A DNA stretch of 33,602 nt. It comes from CAIVAT01 sp964355945. GTDB lineage: Bacteria > Bacteroidota > Bacteroidia > Bacteroidales > FEN-979. Numbering within the stretch: the first letter of the stretch is position 1; every line of letters starts with the position of its first letter. Shown piece after piece: positions 1 to 7,790 of this stretch. The stretch covers positions 1-33,602 of the forward strand of contig CAYHGE010000034.1 of the NCBI GenBank assembly GCA_964355945.1, in the 5' to 3' direction. A program made the position numbers and the translations under genes. A model generated the notes under the pieces. The model ran no database searches. It saw only the letters and a program-made list of their open reading frames with translations, and was not told where the DNA came from.

Positions 1-112
1 TTACCCGTTTACCCGTTTACCTGTTTACCCGTTTACCCGTTTACCCGTTTACCTGCTTACCTGCTTACCCGTTTACCCGTTTACCCGTTTACCCGTTTAC
101 CCGTTTACCAAT
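1..112. repeat. 8-bp tandem repeat array (unit TTACCCGT)
   Basis: Thirteen consecutive octamers run from position 1 to 104, followed by a partial unit (ttacc, 105-109) that decays into unique sequence. Most units are TTACCCGT. Variants are TTACCTGT (17-24) and TTACCTGC (49-56 and 57-64). The array touches the window edge, so its real length is unknown. It ends about 20 bp before the start codon at 131. Eight is not a multiple of three, and no gene reads through it, so it is an intergenic microsatellite-like array. Confidence 0.95.
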
Positions 113-130
113 TAACAAAACGACCAAACA

Positions 131-517
131 ATGGAGACAAGTCCCGATTTTAATAAATACATGGACCACTATTTCGACTACCAGGGACAATGGGAAAGTC
201 CTTCCAGATGCGGATTGAAAGTTATTAAGAGGAAGGATGGCAAAACCCTCGCCATTGCAACGGAAATCTACCGGCAAAACCCCGGAACACCTGTCACAGA
301 ATGGTGCGCCCCTTTAGCCACCAAAATCATGACCGAACTAAAGTGTACCCCTGAAGAGTTTGTTTTCATTGAACATACCCCCGATATGCGCAGTAAACTC
401 GCATTTTATGAAGAGACATTCGATCTGGTGACTTTTAACATCAAAGATGAATCCCTGGTTGACCCCAAATGGTCAAGACTGAACCATGAACAGGTTGATG
501 AAATAATGGAAGCATAA
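131..517 (+). CDS. Hypothetical protein, 128 aa, conserved-looking
   Basis: I do not recognise this family. The product is a small soluble protein with no signal peptide or membrane segment. It is rich in acidic and aromatic residues, with two cysteines (in the motifs TEWCAP and ELKCTP). It starts at an ATG about 20 bp after the tandem repeat and ends 22 bp before the TonB receptor gene on the same strand, so the two may be co-transcribed. Codon use resembles the neighbouring genes and the reading frame is uninterrupted, which supports a real gene. The middle (EEFVFIEHTPDM) looks like a beta-strand/turn region, but nothing diagnostic can be claimed. Confidence 0.7.
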   Translation: METSPDFNKYMDHYFDYQGQWESPSRCGLKVIKRKDGKTLAIATEIYRQNPGTPVTEWCAPLATKIMTELKCTPEEFVFIEHTPDMRSKLAFYEETFDLVTFNIKDESLVDPKWSRLNHEQVDEIMEA

Positions 518-539
518 ATTTTCTTCCTATATTTACCTC

Positions 540-2927
540 ATGAAGTGTAAATCTTTTCGAGGGTATATTTTATCGTTACCGTTACTCATCTTTCTGATTT
601 TCAATCCATCAGGTTTTGCACAAACAGTACTCAAATCTACAATTCAGGGTACGGTTACTGATAATCAAACCCAAACTCCTTTATTGGGAGCAACAGTTGT
701 AATTGTTGACTCAGACCCTGTCATCGGGACAATAACTGACAACCAGGGGCACTTTAGATTGCCCCCGGTACAGATCGGACAATATCAACTCAAGGTCACC
801 TACATGGGATATGCCACCACTGTCACCGATCCACTCATCGTTGTTAGTGGCAAGGAGACCATTACCAGCATATTCCTGCAGGAGGCTGCCATCAATTCAG
901 GTGAAGTAGAAATCCGTGCCGGTTACCGGAAAAATGAAGCAATAAACAGGATGGCCACCGTGAGCGTCAGGTCGTTTAGCGTGGATGAGACTTTCCGTTT
1001 TGCAGGAAGTTACAACGACCCGGCCCGCATGGCTGCCAACTTTGCAGGGGTTACCAGCGGCATTGACAACCGAAACGACATCATTGTCCGCGGGAACTCT
1101 CCTACCGGATTGCAATGGCGCATTGATGACATGGAAATTCCAAACCCTAATCATTTTGCAGCCGTTGGAACAACCGGCGGACCGGTAACTGTGTTGAATA
1201 ATAACCTTGTTACCAATTCCGATTTCTTCACTGGTGCATTTCCGGCACAATATGGAAATACACTTGCCGGCATCTTTGACCTGAAGATGAGAAATGGCAA
1301 CGCTGAAAAGCATGAATACTGGTTCCAGATAGGCTGGAACGGACTGGAATTTGGCACAGAAGGCCCATTTTCAAAAAAAAGCCGGGCTTCCTACCTGATC
1401 TCTTACCGATATTCCCCCCTTCAATTTCTGAACTGGTTTGGAGTCAATACAGGAACCATTCCCAAATACCAGGATCTTAATGTAAAAATAAACATCCCAA
1501 CCCGGAAATCCGGGACCTTTACAATTACCGGCATCGGCGGACTAAGCAGTATTGAACTGTTTGACAGCCGGCAGCAGCAATCCAAATGGTTATTCCCTGA
1601 CTATGGGGAAGATCTGACCAATGGCTCAAATCTGGGTGTTCTGGGAATAACACATCAGGTTTTTCTCAGGCAGGATCTGAAATGGAAAAATATGCTTTAC
1701 CTTGTTGCCACTGCCACAAATACAAGGATAGACACGTTTTCATATATTCAGCAAACACCTTCCCCATGGGCCGGGGAGCGATCTACAGAAATCAAGTATT
1801 CATTCTCTTCCATACTTACGAAAAAGATTTCAACATCAAATACGTTGAGCACCGGGGTTTACTGGGACCTGTTCCGGATGACATTTGCAGACTCGGTGAT
1901 GTTAAAGGGAACCTTCACGGTAAATACAGGTTCAAAGGAAAGCATGCAGATGCTCCGGGGATTTGCGCAGTGGCATTATTCCGGAAGAGAGAAATTCTCA
2001 TCAACAATCGGATTGTACGGATCATGGCTGACACTCAACAACTCCTGGTCAGTGGAACCCAGGCTTGGATTCGATTGGAATATCACCGAAAATAACACCC
2101 TGAATTTTGGCGCAGGACTTTTTAGCCAGATGCAACCAAGGGTAATCTATTTTATCCTTTCTCATCTGCCTTCCGGGGAAGTGACCCAGCCTAACCTGGA
2201 TCTTGGATTTACGAGAAGTGCACAAATAGCTCTGGGATACAACCATTTGCTGAACAAATATCTTCGATTTAAAACAGAACTTTACTATCAGTACCTGTTC
2301 AACATCCCTGTTAAAGAGTCCATCACGCAATACGCAATCAGTAACCAGGGTCATGAATTTTTTATCGATCGCCAATTTTCAGATAGCCTGGTTAATAAGG
2401 GGTATGGACAGAACTTGGGCCTTGAATTTACCTTCGAACGTTTTTTCCGGAAAAACTATTACTGCCTCTTATCGGCTTCTGTATTTAACTCAACCTACAA
2501 TGGGTATGATAAAATAACGCGTAGTTCTGCATTTAATGTGAATTACGCATTGAATGCAGCCGGTGGATACGAATTTATTATGGGCAAACGCAAATGGGGG
2601 GTCATGTCATTCGGGCTGCGGGCAACATGGGTCGGAGGAAGTCCTTACATACCATATAACGTTGATGCCACAGTTGCTGCAGGAGAAGCAACATACAACT
2701 GGAGCGAAGCATACCAGCCACGTTTTCCGGAGTATAAACGGCTCGCTTTCCGGTTTGGCATCAGGCGAAACCTGCCGGGGTACAATATTGATTTTTTTCT
2801 CGATCTGCAATATCGCACCAGCTTTACAAACATTTCATTGCAAAGAATTGATCCGCTAACCGGGGAGATCAGGACTTTTTTCGAAATGGGATTTTTTCCG
2901 ATGGGAACCTGGAGAATTCAATTCTAG
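540..2927 (+). CDS. TonB-dependent receptor with carboxypeptidase-regulatory N-domain
   Basis: Outer-membrane active transporter, 795 aa, substrate unknown. Residues 1-28 are a signal peptide ending in GFAQ. Residues about 33-116 form a CarboxypepD_reg-like beta-sandwich (GTVTD...PLLGATV...GTITDNQGHFRL...YMGY), typical of Bacteroidota receptors. The plug domain follows at about 150-255 and contains the NDIIVRGNSP and WRIDDMEIPNPNHF motifs. The remainder alternates aromatic-rich strands as expected for the 22-strand barrel, and the protein ends in a terminal Phe (TWRIQF), the usual outer-membrane insertion signal. There is no adjacent SusD gene, so it is not a classical SusCD pair. It has the look of the shorter receptors found alone in Bacteroidota. 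It may or may not serve the biosynthetic genes downstream, from which it is separated by a promoter-like sequence. Confidence 0.93.
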   Translation: MKCKSFRGYILSLPLLIFLIFNPSGFAQTVLKSTIQGTVTDNQTQTPLLGATVVIVDSDPVIGTITDNQGHFRLPPVQIGQYQLKVTYMGYATTVTDPLIVVSGKETITSIFLQEAAINSGEVEIRAGYRKNEAINRMATVSVRSFSVDETFRFAGSYNDPARMAANFAGVTSGIDNRNDIIVRGNSPTGLQWRIDDMEIPNPNHFAAVGTTGGPVTVLNNNLVTNSDFFTGAFPAQYGNTLAGIFDLKMRNGNAEKHEYWFQIGWNGLEFGTEGPFSKKSRASYLISYRYSPLQFLNWFGVNTGTIPKYQDLNVKINIPTRKSGTFTITGIGGLSSIELFDSRQQQSKWLFPDYGEDLTNGSNLGVLGITHQVFLRQDLKWKNMLYLVATATNTRIDTFSYIQQTPSPWAGERSTEIKYSFSSILTKKISTSNTLSTGVYWDLFRMTFADSVMLKGTFTVNTGSKESMQMLRGFAQWHYSGREKFSSTIGLYGSWLTLNNSWSVEPRLGFDWNITENNTLNFGAGLFSQMQPRVIYFILSHLPSGEVTQPNLDLGFTRSAQIALGYNHLLNKYLRFKTELYYQYLFNIPVKESITQYAISNQGHEFFIDRQFSDSLVNKGYGQNLGLEFTFERFFRKNYYCLLSASVFNSTYNGYDKITRSSAFNVNYALNAAGGYEFIMGKRKWGVMSFGLRATWVGGSPYIPYNVDATVAAGEATYNWSEAYQPRFPEYKRLAFRFGIRRNLPGYNIDFFLDLQYRTSFTNISLQRIDPLTGEIRTFFEMGFFPMGTWRIQF

Positions 2928-2932
2928 ATTAA

Positions 2933-2948
2933 TTGCTTATATTTGCAA
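2933..2948 (+). promoter_or_regulatory. -7 promoter box with flanking inverted repeat, upstream of the 2965 gene
   Basis: TATATTTG at 2938-2945 matches the Bacteroidota -7 consensus TAnnTTTG exactly, 19 bp before the ATG at 2965. It is embedded in an inverted repeat, AATTGC (2931-2936) and GCAATT (2945-2950). No good -33 TTTG lies 19-21 bp upstream. The sequence ATTGCTTATATTTGCAA is nearly the same as that at 5903-5918 in the second promoter of this locus. Confidence 0.5.
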
Positions 2949-2964
2949 TTCCATAACTCTGAAA

Positions 2965-4758
2965 ATGAATAAAAAGACACCTCATTCATTCCATATCCCT
3001 GTTCTGGGAATTGGTTATTCTATCGATACACCTGTAAAGGTAGCTCATCTGGGGATCTCCTCTGTGATATCTCTGGTAGATGACATGCTGATGGAAAAAC
3101 TCAGAGAATTTTACAGCACCAAGTTCGACCTTCCCTTTCAGGAAATTACGGACAAAATTGAAGATTTCAGGGCAAAAAGGATCACCGCATACCTCAATCT
3201 TGTTGACAAACTTGCCAAAGATAAATTTGAAGAGCTTAAAACAACTTATGATCAGAAAAGCAGCGAATTTCACAAGTATATTGAAATGCTGCACGACTCA
3301 TCTCAACTGAAACAGAAATTTGAACAACTTAAACAAGATTGGGAAAAACTCGATGTAAAGCAATGGATTAACGATAATCTCCCAATGGGAAGCATCGATG
3401 TGAACATCATGACCAAGCTTGATAAAGAAAATTACAGGAACCATGAAAAACTGCCCATCGAATACAACGATGGTCATGCCGCATTGCGTGGATTCGTCAA
3501 AAGCGATTTATCATCTTCTGTCGTGCTTTCGGCTGGTATGAGCACCAGATTGTATAATTATCTCGAGTCATTCGATGAATTTTACCCGGATCAGGAATTC
3601 AGGTTAAATAAAAAAATCACCCTGAAAGTAAGTGATTACCGGTCGGCCCTTATCCAGGGTAAGTACCTTGCGAAAAAAGGCTTGTGGGTTTCGGAATACC
3701 GCATTGAATCTGGACTTAACTGTGGAGGGCACGCCTTCCCCACTACCGGGTACCTGCTTGGACCGGTACTTGAAGAGATTAACCAAAACAGGGAGGATCT
3801 CATTAACCAAACTTTTAGCTTATTGAAGATAGCTCTCAAAGCAAAAAACCGCCCCTGCCCTGAACACCCGCTGGACATCAAAATCACCGCCCAGGGTGGC
3901 GTCGGGACTGCAGAGGAACATCAATTCCTGGCTGAACATTACCAGCTCGATTCTGTTGGCTGGGGCACTCCGTTCCTGCTTGTTCCGGAAGTGGTCAATG
4001 TAGATCAACAAACGTTGGATCTTTTGTGCAAAGCGAAGGAAGAAGACCTTCAGGTAAGCAGTATCAGCCCTTTGGGTATTCCTTTCAACAATTTAATCGG
4101 GAATTCAAAAGACCAGGAAAAACTCGCATACATCGAACAAGGTACACCCGGGAATCCTTGCCCTAAAAAGTACGCTGCTCTCAGCAATGAGTTCGGAGAA
4201 CCAACACTTTGCCTCGCTTCAAGGAAATATCAGAAAGCCAAAATTGAAGAGTTAAAGGCAAGTGGGCTCAGTGATGCTGATTTTCAGAATGAATATGATA
4301 AAGTTGTTGATAAGTCCTGTATTTGTGTTGGACTTGGAACTTCGGCCCTTCTGGTCAGTAATCTGGATACGAAATTCGAAAAACCAGGTGTTTCTGTTTG
4401 CCCCGGACCAAACATGGCCTATTTCTCCGAAGTAATGACCCTCAAAGAGATGGTTGATCATATTTACGGAAAAATCAATGTCATCACAAGAAAAGACCGG
4501 CCACACATGTTCATCAAGGAGCTTACAATCTACCTTGATTACCTGAAAACCAAACTTGACGAGACTGCCAGGCCATGGTCTGAGAAACAACAGGAATACT
4601 TTACAACCTTCGGTGAAAACCTTGATAAAGGTATTCAGTATTACAAAGAGCTATTTTCGACCATGAAACTGAATATCCATGATAAAAAAGTAAAACTTAT
4701 CTCGGATCTGGAGAAATTTGAGTCTCAATTGAAAAACCTCCCCATCCGACAGGGCTAA
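2965..4758 (+). CDS. NPD-like TIM-barrel (putative flavoprotein) with helical insertions and cysteine clusters
   Basis: 597 aa, cytosolic, no exact family name recalled. Residues 10-40 (IPVLGIGYSIDTP...LGISSVISL) resemble the first strand of nitronate-monooxygenase/2-nitropropane-dioxygenase barrels. Residues 311-318 (GGVGTAEE) followed by VGWGTPFLLVPE resemble the FMN-phosphate-binding strand of the same group (GGIGTAE...GTRFL). Between them is a charged helical insertion at about 45-135, and another helical segment closes the C-terminus (about 520-590). Cysteines stand out: C253 (LNCGGHAF), C298, C355, C399 (NPCPKK), C416, C452/C454 (SCIC) and C479 (VCPGPN), which could bind metal or an Fe-S cluster. 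It is the first gene of a same-strand run, 4 bp before the methyltransferase. An enoyl-reductase or dehydrogenase role, as for PfaD-type barrels, is possible but unproven. Confidence 0.55.
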   Translation: MNKKTPHSFHIPVLGIGYSIDTPVKVAHLGISSVISLVDDMLMEKLREFYSTKFDLPFQEITDKIEDFRAKRITAYLNLVDKLAKDKFEELKTTYDQKSSEFHKYIEMLHDSSQLKQKFEQLKQDWEKLDVKQWINDNLPMGSIDVNIMTKLDKENYRNHEKLPIEYNDGHAALRGFVKSDLSSSVVLSAGMSTRLYNYLESFDEFYPDQEFRLNKKITLKVSDYRSALIQGKYLAKKGLWVSEYRIESGLNCGGHAFPTTGYLLGPVLEEINQNREDLINQTFSLLKIALKAKNRPCPEHPLDIKITAQGGVGTAEEHQFLAEHYQLDSVGWGTPFLLVPEVVNVDQQTLDLLCKAKEEDLQVSSISPLGIPFNNLIGNSKDQEKLAYIEQGTPGNPCPKKYAALSNEFGEPTLCLASRKYQKAKIEELKASGLSDADFQNEYDKVVDKSCICVGLGTSALLVSNLDTKFEKPGVSVCPGPNMAYFSEVMTLKEMVDHIYGKINVITRKDRPHMFIKELTIYLDYLKTKLDETARPWSEKQQEYFTTFGENLDKGIQYYKELFSTMKLNIHDKKVKLISDLEKFESQLKNLPIRQG

Positions 4759-4762
4759 CTGC

Positions 4763-5866
4763 ATGCACAGGCCAACCATGGTACAGAAACTGCCACCTGT
4801 CTGGCTCATTAATGCCATCAACTCTTTTCGCATTTTTTTAACACAGTTGAACCGGAAACTGTTCCCCGGAAATGTTGTTCTCTATGAACAATTTCAAAAC
4901 TTCTGGATGCTGCCTTCACTTTATGTTGCAGCTAAACTGGACATCGCCACGCTTCTGAAAAAGCAGCCCCTGACAGCGGCAGAACTGGCCGTACTTGTGA
5001 ATGTTGATCCGTTAAACCTGGCAAGGGTTTTACGCGTACTCGCCAGCCAGGGAATTTTCAAACAAACCAATGATGACCGATTTGCACTCAATGCAATGGC
5101 CAGGGGCCTCCTCGATGAACCAGGCTCACTGCGGCAGATGATCCTTCATCACCTGGGCCCTGTAAATTGGAACCTGATGAGCAACCTGGAATATTCTGTT
5201 CGAACCGGAAAGGACGCATTCTCAGATAAATATGGCATTGAAACATATCAATATCTCAAAAACCATCCGACAGAACAAGTTGTGTTTGACGCATCAATGT
5301 CGAACCTTTCAGATCTTGGGCTTGCACCTGTTCTTCATGCATATAGTTTTTCAAAATTCATTACTATTGCGGATATCGGAGGAGGTGAAGGCTTTTTGCT
5401 GGCCAACATCCTAAAGCACTATCCTTCATGCCGTGGCATCCTTTTCGATATGCCTGAGGCACTTGAAAAGGCACCGGAGATGCTTGCCAGACATCAGGTT
5501 GCTGACAGAATTGAGATTGTTCCGGGTGATTTTTTCAAGGATATTCCAAAATCATGCACCCTGTATATTCTTAAAAATATCATTCACAACTGGGGTGATG
5601 AACAATCGGCAGAACTTTTAAAGAATATCCGCAATGCCATGGAGCCAGACGGAATATTGATAATCATCGAAATGGTGGTTCCCCCGGGAAACATGCCATC
5701 ATTGGCAAAACTACTCGATATTCAAATGATGGCCTCCATGCCGGGAGGAAAAGAAAGAACGGAAAAGGAGTACAGGGCCATCCTTAACAAGTCGGGATTT
5801 ACACTCACCCGGATTATCCCTACCATTGCCCCGATCAGCCTGATTGAGGCCAGAAAGAATGGATAA
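4763..5866 (+). CDS. SAM-dependent O-methyltransferase (acetylserotonin OMT/CrtF type)
   Basis: 367 aa. The N-terminal half (about 40-130) is the winged-helix dimerisation domain of small-molecule O-methyltransferases (ATLLKKQPLTAAELA, LARVLRVLASQGIF). The C-terminal half is a Rossmann methyltransferase with the SAM motif IADIGGGEGFLL at about 198-209, an acidic ribose-binding residue in LFDMPEALE, and the loop GDFFKDIP. The motif LKNIIHNWGDEQS carries the histidine that acts as catalytic base in this family. Length is normal for the family. The start lies 4 bp after the upstream stop codon, so the two genes are probably co-translated. The acceptor is unknown; members methylate phenols, polyketides or carotenoid hydroxyls. 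The N-terminal extension of about 35 residues is less conserved, and an internal start is possible. Confidence 0.9.
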   Translation: MHRPTMVQKLPPVWLINAINSFRIFLTQLNRKLFPGNVVLYEQFQNFWMLPSLYVAAKLDIATLLKKQPLTAAELAVLVNVDPLNLARVLRVLASQGIFKQTNDDRFALNAMARGLLDEPGSLRQMILHHLGPVNWNLMSNLEYSVRTGKDAFSDKYGIETYQYLKNHPTEQVVFDASMSNLSDLGLAPVLHAYSFSKFITIADIGGGEGFLLANILKHYPSCRGILFDMPEALEKAPEMLARHQVADRIEIVPGDFFKDIPKSCTLYILKNIIHNWGDEQSAELLKNIRNAMEPDGILIIIEMVVPPGNMPSLAKLLDIQMMASMPGGKERTEKEYRAILNKSGFTLTRIIPTIAPISLIEARKNG

Positions 5867-5884
5867 ATCTTCCTGTTTTTTGTT

Positions 5885-5915
5885 TTTGCAATGATCATAA
5901 GCATTGCTATTTTTG
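5885..5915 (+). promoter_or_regulatory. Bacteroidota promoter for the HTH-BtrH-ACP unit
   Basis: TTTG at 5885-5888 and TATTTTTG at 5908-5915 match the -33 and -7 consensus with a 19-bp spacer, the expected spacing. The start codon at 5953 is 37 bp downstream. This makes the genes from 5953 onward a separate transcription unit from 2965-5866. Confidence 0.75.
5888..5907. promoter_or_regulatory. Candidate operator palindrome between -33 and -7
   Basis: GCAATG (5888-5893) and CATTGC (5902-5907) form a perfect 6-bp inverted repeat around an 8-bp spacer. It fills the gap between the two promoter elements, where a bound dimer would block RNA polymerase. The first gene downstream encodes an HTH protein, so autoregulation is a reasonable inference. 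Confidence 0.5.
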
Positions 5916-5952
5916 CAAAGCAGAAATAGCGGAGAAAATTAAGCTTCATCCA

Positions 5953-6459
5953 ATGAAGGAAAAAGACGGTTTTGTGGATTATCCGGAACAACAGGTGATC
6001 CTGTATGTGGAGAAGGATGACGGAAATTATGGGCCAATGCAAACCGGCTCCTACATTTCCGCCAACTATATGGACGATTATGTCTATAAACGCAGGAATC
6101 TGGAGATTGACCTGAGAACCCAGGTGACTTCCGGAGCTATCAGCCCGATAAAATACTACATGATCCTGATAGATCTCTCTTTCTCAGAGTTGGCTGCCAG
6201 AGCCCGTATACGGAAATCAAGAGTTAAAAAACATCTGGATCCTAAACTTTTCGGAAGTGCCACCATGGAAGAACTTCTGAAATATGCAGCTGTATTTAAT
6301 GTGCCCATTGCAAACCTGTTGCAGATTGTGCTGGTGAAAATCGATGGTAATTTTGAATCTGATTTCATTCTTGAACACACCACTTCTGGCATTATGGTCG
6401 GGCATTCGCAAACTGCCAATCCTTATGTCACATTGACAAAAATTGAAGAAAAAATTTAG
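5953..6459 (+). CDS. HTH-domain protein, probable local regulator
   Basis: 168 aa. Residues about 74-124 read as a lambda-repressor-like helix-turn-helix: LSFSELAARARIRKSRVKKH resembles the paired helices of Cro/C1 proteins, followed by SATMEELLKYAAVFNVPIANLLQ, which matches the last helices (usual form: tl.kia.al.v...ll). The N-terminal 70 residues and the C-terminal 40 are not recognised. It is the first gene behind a well-formed promoter with an embedded palindrome, and its TAG stop abuts the ATG of the BtrH-like gene, so they are translationally coupled. A role in controlling the locus is inferred from position. It could instead be a non-DNA-binding scaffold, since the second helix is unusually basic (RIRKSRVKK). 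Confidence 0.7.
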   Translation: MKEKDGFVDYPEQQVILYVEKDDGNYGPMQTGSYISANYMDDYVYKRRNLEIDLRTQVTSGAISPIKYYMILIDLSFSELAARARIRKSRVKKHLDPKLFGSATMEELLKYAAVFNVPIANLLQIVLVKIDGNFESDFILEHTTSGIMVGHSQTANPYVTLTKIEEKI

Positions 6460-7467
6460 ATGATCGTACAGAATTTCAACCATAAAATGGCCGCACATTG
6501 CGAATCAGGAACCATTTCATCCCTGCTGAACCATGGTGGCCTTCATATCACAGAACCTCTTGTCTTTGGCATTGCCAGCGGAATTTTCTTCGGATATTTT
6601 CATAAAATGAAATCTTTTGCATTTCCTACCTTCATTGTACGGAATAAGCCAGGTCAAATGCGCACCAACATTGAAAAACGACTCGGGGTCAGATTTAAAA
6701 ATTACAACTTCAAGGATCCGGTGAAAGGACAGCAGACACTGGATCAACTGCTGCAAAACAACATCCCGACAGGTGCACAGGTCGATTTCTTTTACATGGA
6801 TTATGTTCCATCATGGGAACGCGTTCATATCAATGTGCATTTTCTCGTGGTAGCGGGCAAGACCGAAAACAAATACACCATCAGTGATGCATACTTCCCG
6901 CACATGGTGGAACTAGACGCTGACTCTCTGGATAAAGGACGGTTTGCAGGCGGAAACATGTCGCCAAAAGGATTTATCTTCCATCTCGACAAACTCCCTG
7001 CCGATATTGACTACAACAAAGCCATCCTGAAAGGCATCAGCAAGGCATGTTTTTATATGTTAAAAATCCCAATCCCGTTTCTTGGCATCAAGGGAATACG
7101 GATGTTTGCTAAAAAAGTGGTGGAATGGCCGAAATTTGCAAGAGATACGGAGCATTTGTCGCATGAAATCATGAAAATCAATATTTTGCTGGAAGACCAG
7201 GGTACAGGTGGCGCCGGTTTTCGCTTCATGTATGCAACCTTCCTGCAGCAGGCTGCCTCCATTACAGGGAAACCTCAGCTTGCAGAACTTTCAGCCGAAC
7301 TGATGAAAATAGGTGACGGCTGGAGAGAAATTTCTCTCTTTTCTGCCCGTATAGGCAAAAACCGGGACCTCGGACCTGATAAATTAAAACAACTGAGTGA
7401 AATGCTTTATGACAGGGCCGACGTAGAAGAGCGCTTTTTTAAATCCCTTTCACAAGCAATTAAATAA
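6460..7467 (+). CDS. BtrH_N/DUF4872 protein, probable ACP-dependent acyltransferase
   Basis: 335 aa. The N-terminus (about 8-170) matches the BtrH N-terminal domain: HCESGTISSLL followed by LVFGIASGIFFGYF is its signature, and a His in NVHFLVV (H127) matches the second conserved position of this cysteine-protease-like fold. C14 is the candidate nucleophile. The C-terminal half is helical and fits DUF4872. BtrH itself transfers the gamma-glutamyl-aminohydroxybutyryl chain from an ACP to ribostamycin in butirosin biosynthesis. Here an ACP gene lies 21 bp downstream and an adenylate-forming ligase two genes further on, which makes acyl transfer from ACP the favoured role. Acceptor and acyl group are unknown. 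An amidase role cannot be excluded. Confidence 0.85.
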   Translation: MIVQNFNHKMAAHCESGTISSLLNHGGLHITEPLVFGIASGIFFGYFHKMKSFAFPTFIVRNKPGQMRTNIEKRLGVRFKNYNFKDPVKGQQTLDQLLQNNIPTGAQVDFFYMDYVPSWERVHINVHFLVVAGKTENKYTISDAYFPHMVELDADSLDKGRFAGGNMSPKGFIFHLDKLPADIDYNKAILKGISKACFYMLKIPIPFLGIKGIRMFAKKVVEWPKFARDTEHLSHEIMKINILLEDQGTGGAGFRFMYATFLQQAASITGKPQLAELSAELMKIGDGWREISLFSARIGKNRDLGPDKLKQLSEMLYDRADVEERFFKSLSQAIK

Positions 7468-7488
7468 CTGAATATTAATTACTTACAC

Positions 7489-7773
7489 ATGACCGAACCA
7501 ACACAGGAATTGAAACTTGAAATAAAGAACCTGATCATAAGTACCCTGTCCATCGAAAATATAAACCTGGATGATGTGGATGACGAGAAACCGCTGTTTG
7601 GCGGAGACAATGCGCTTACCCTTGATTCGGTGGATGCCATTGAAATTATCATGGCGATTCAGCGCACTTATGGAATCAGGATAGCTGACCAAAATCTGGC
7701 GAGACAGGTGATCGGTTCAATTAACTCTATTGCCCGGTTTATAACAGAACAACGGGAAAACCCCACTTCTTAA
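7489..7773 (+). CDS. Acyl carrier protein, dedicated
   Basis: 94 aa acidic four-helix carrier protein. S47 in the motif LDSVDAIEI is the expected 4'-phosphopantetheine attachment site, and the helix that follows (IIMAIQRTYGIRI) is typical. This is unlikely to be the fatty-acid-synthase AcpP, because there are no fab genes around it, and the signature is DSVDAIE rather than the usual DSLDTVE. It sits between the BtrH-like gene (21 bp upstream) and the sulfotransferase gene (17 bp downstream), which suggests it carries the intermediate of this locus. Confidence 0.93.
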   Translation: MTEPTQELKLEIKNLIISTLSIENINLDDVDDEKPLFGGDNALTLDSVDAIEIIMAIQRTYGIRIADQNLARQVIGSINSIARFITEQRENPTS

Positions 7774-7790
7774 TCTAATATTTTCACACA

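Noticed and set aside
1..112. Telomere-like or CRISPR-like interpretation of the octamer array.
   Set aside because: Units are contiguous without spacers, and the octamer does not match telomere repeats; a plain tandem repeat explains it.
897..1357. Antisense open frames within the TonB receptor gene and similar ones in other genes.
   Set aside because: They are out-of-frame shadows of strong coding regions, with no recognisable domain.
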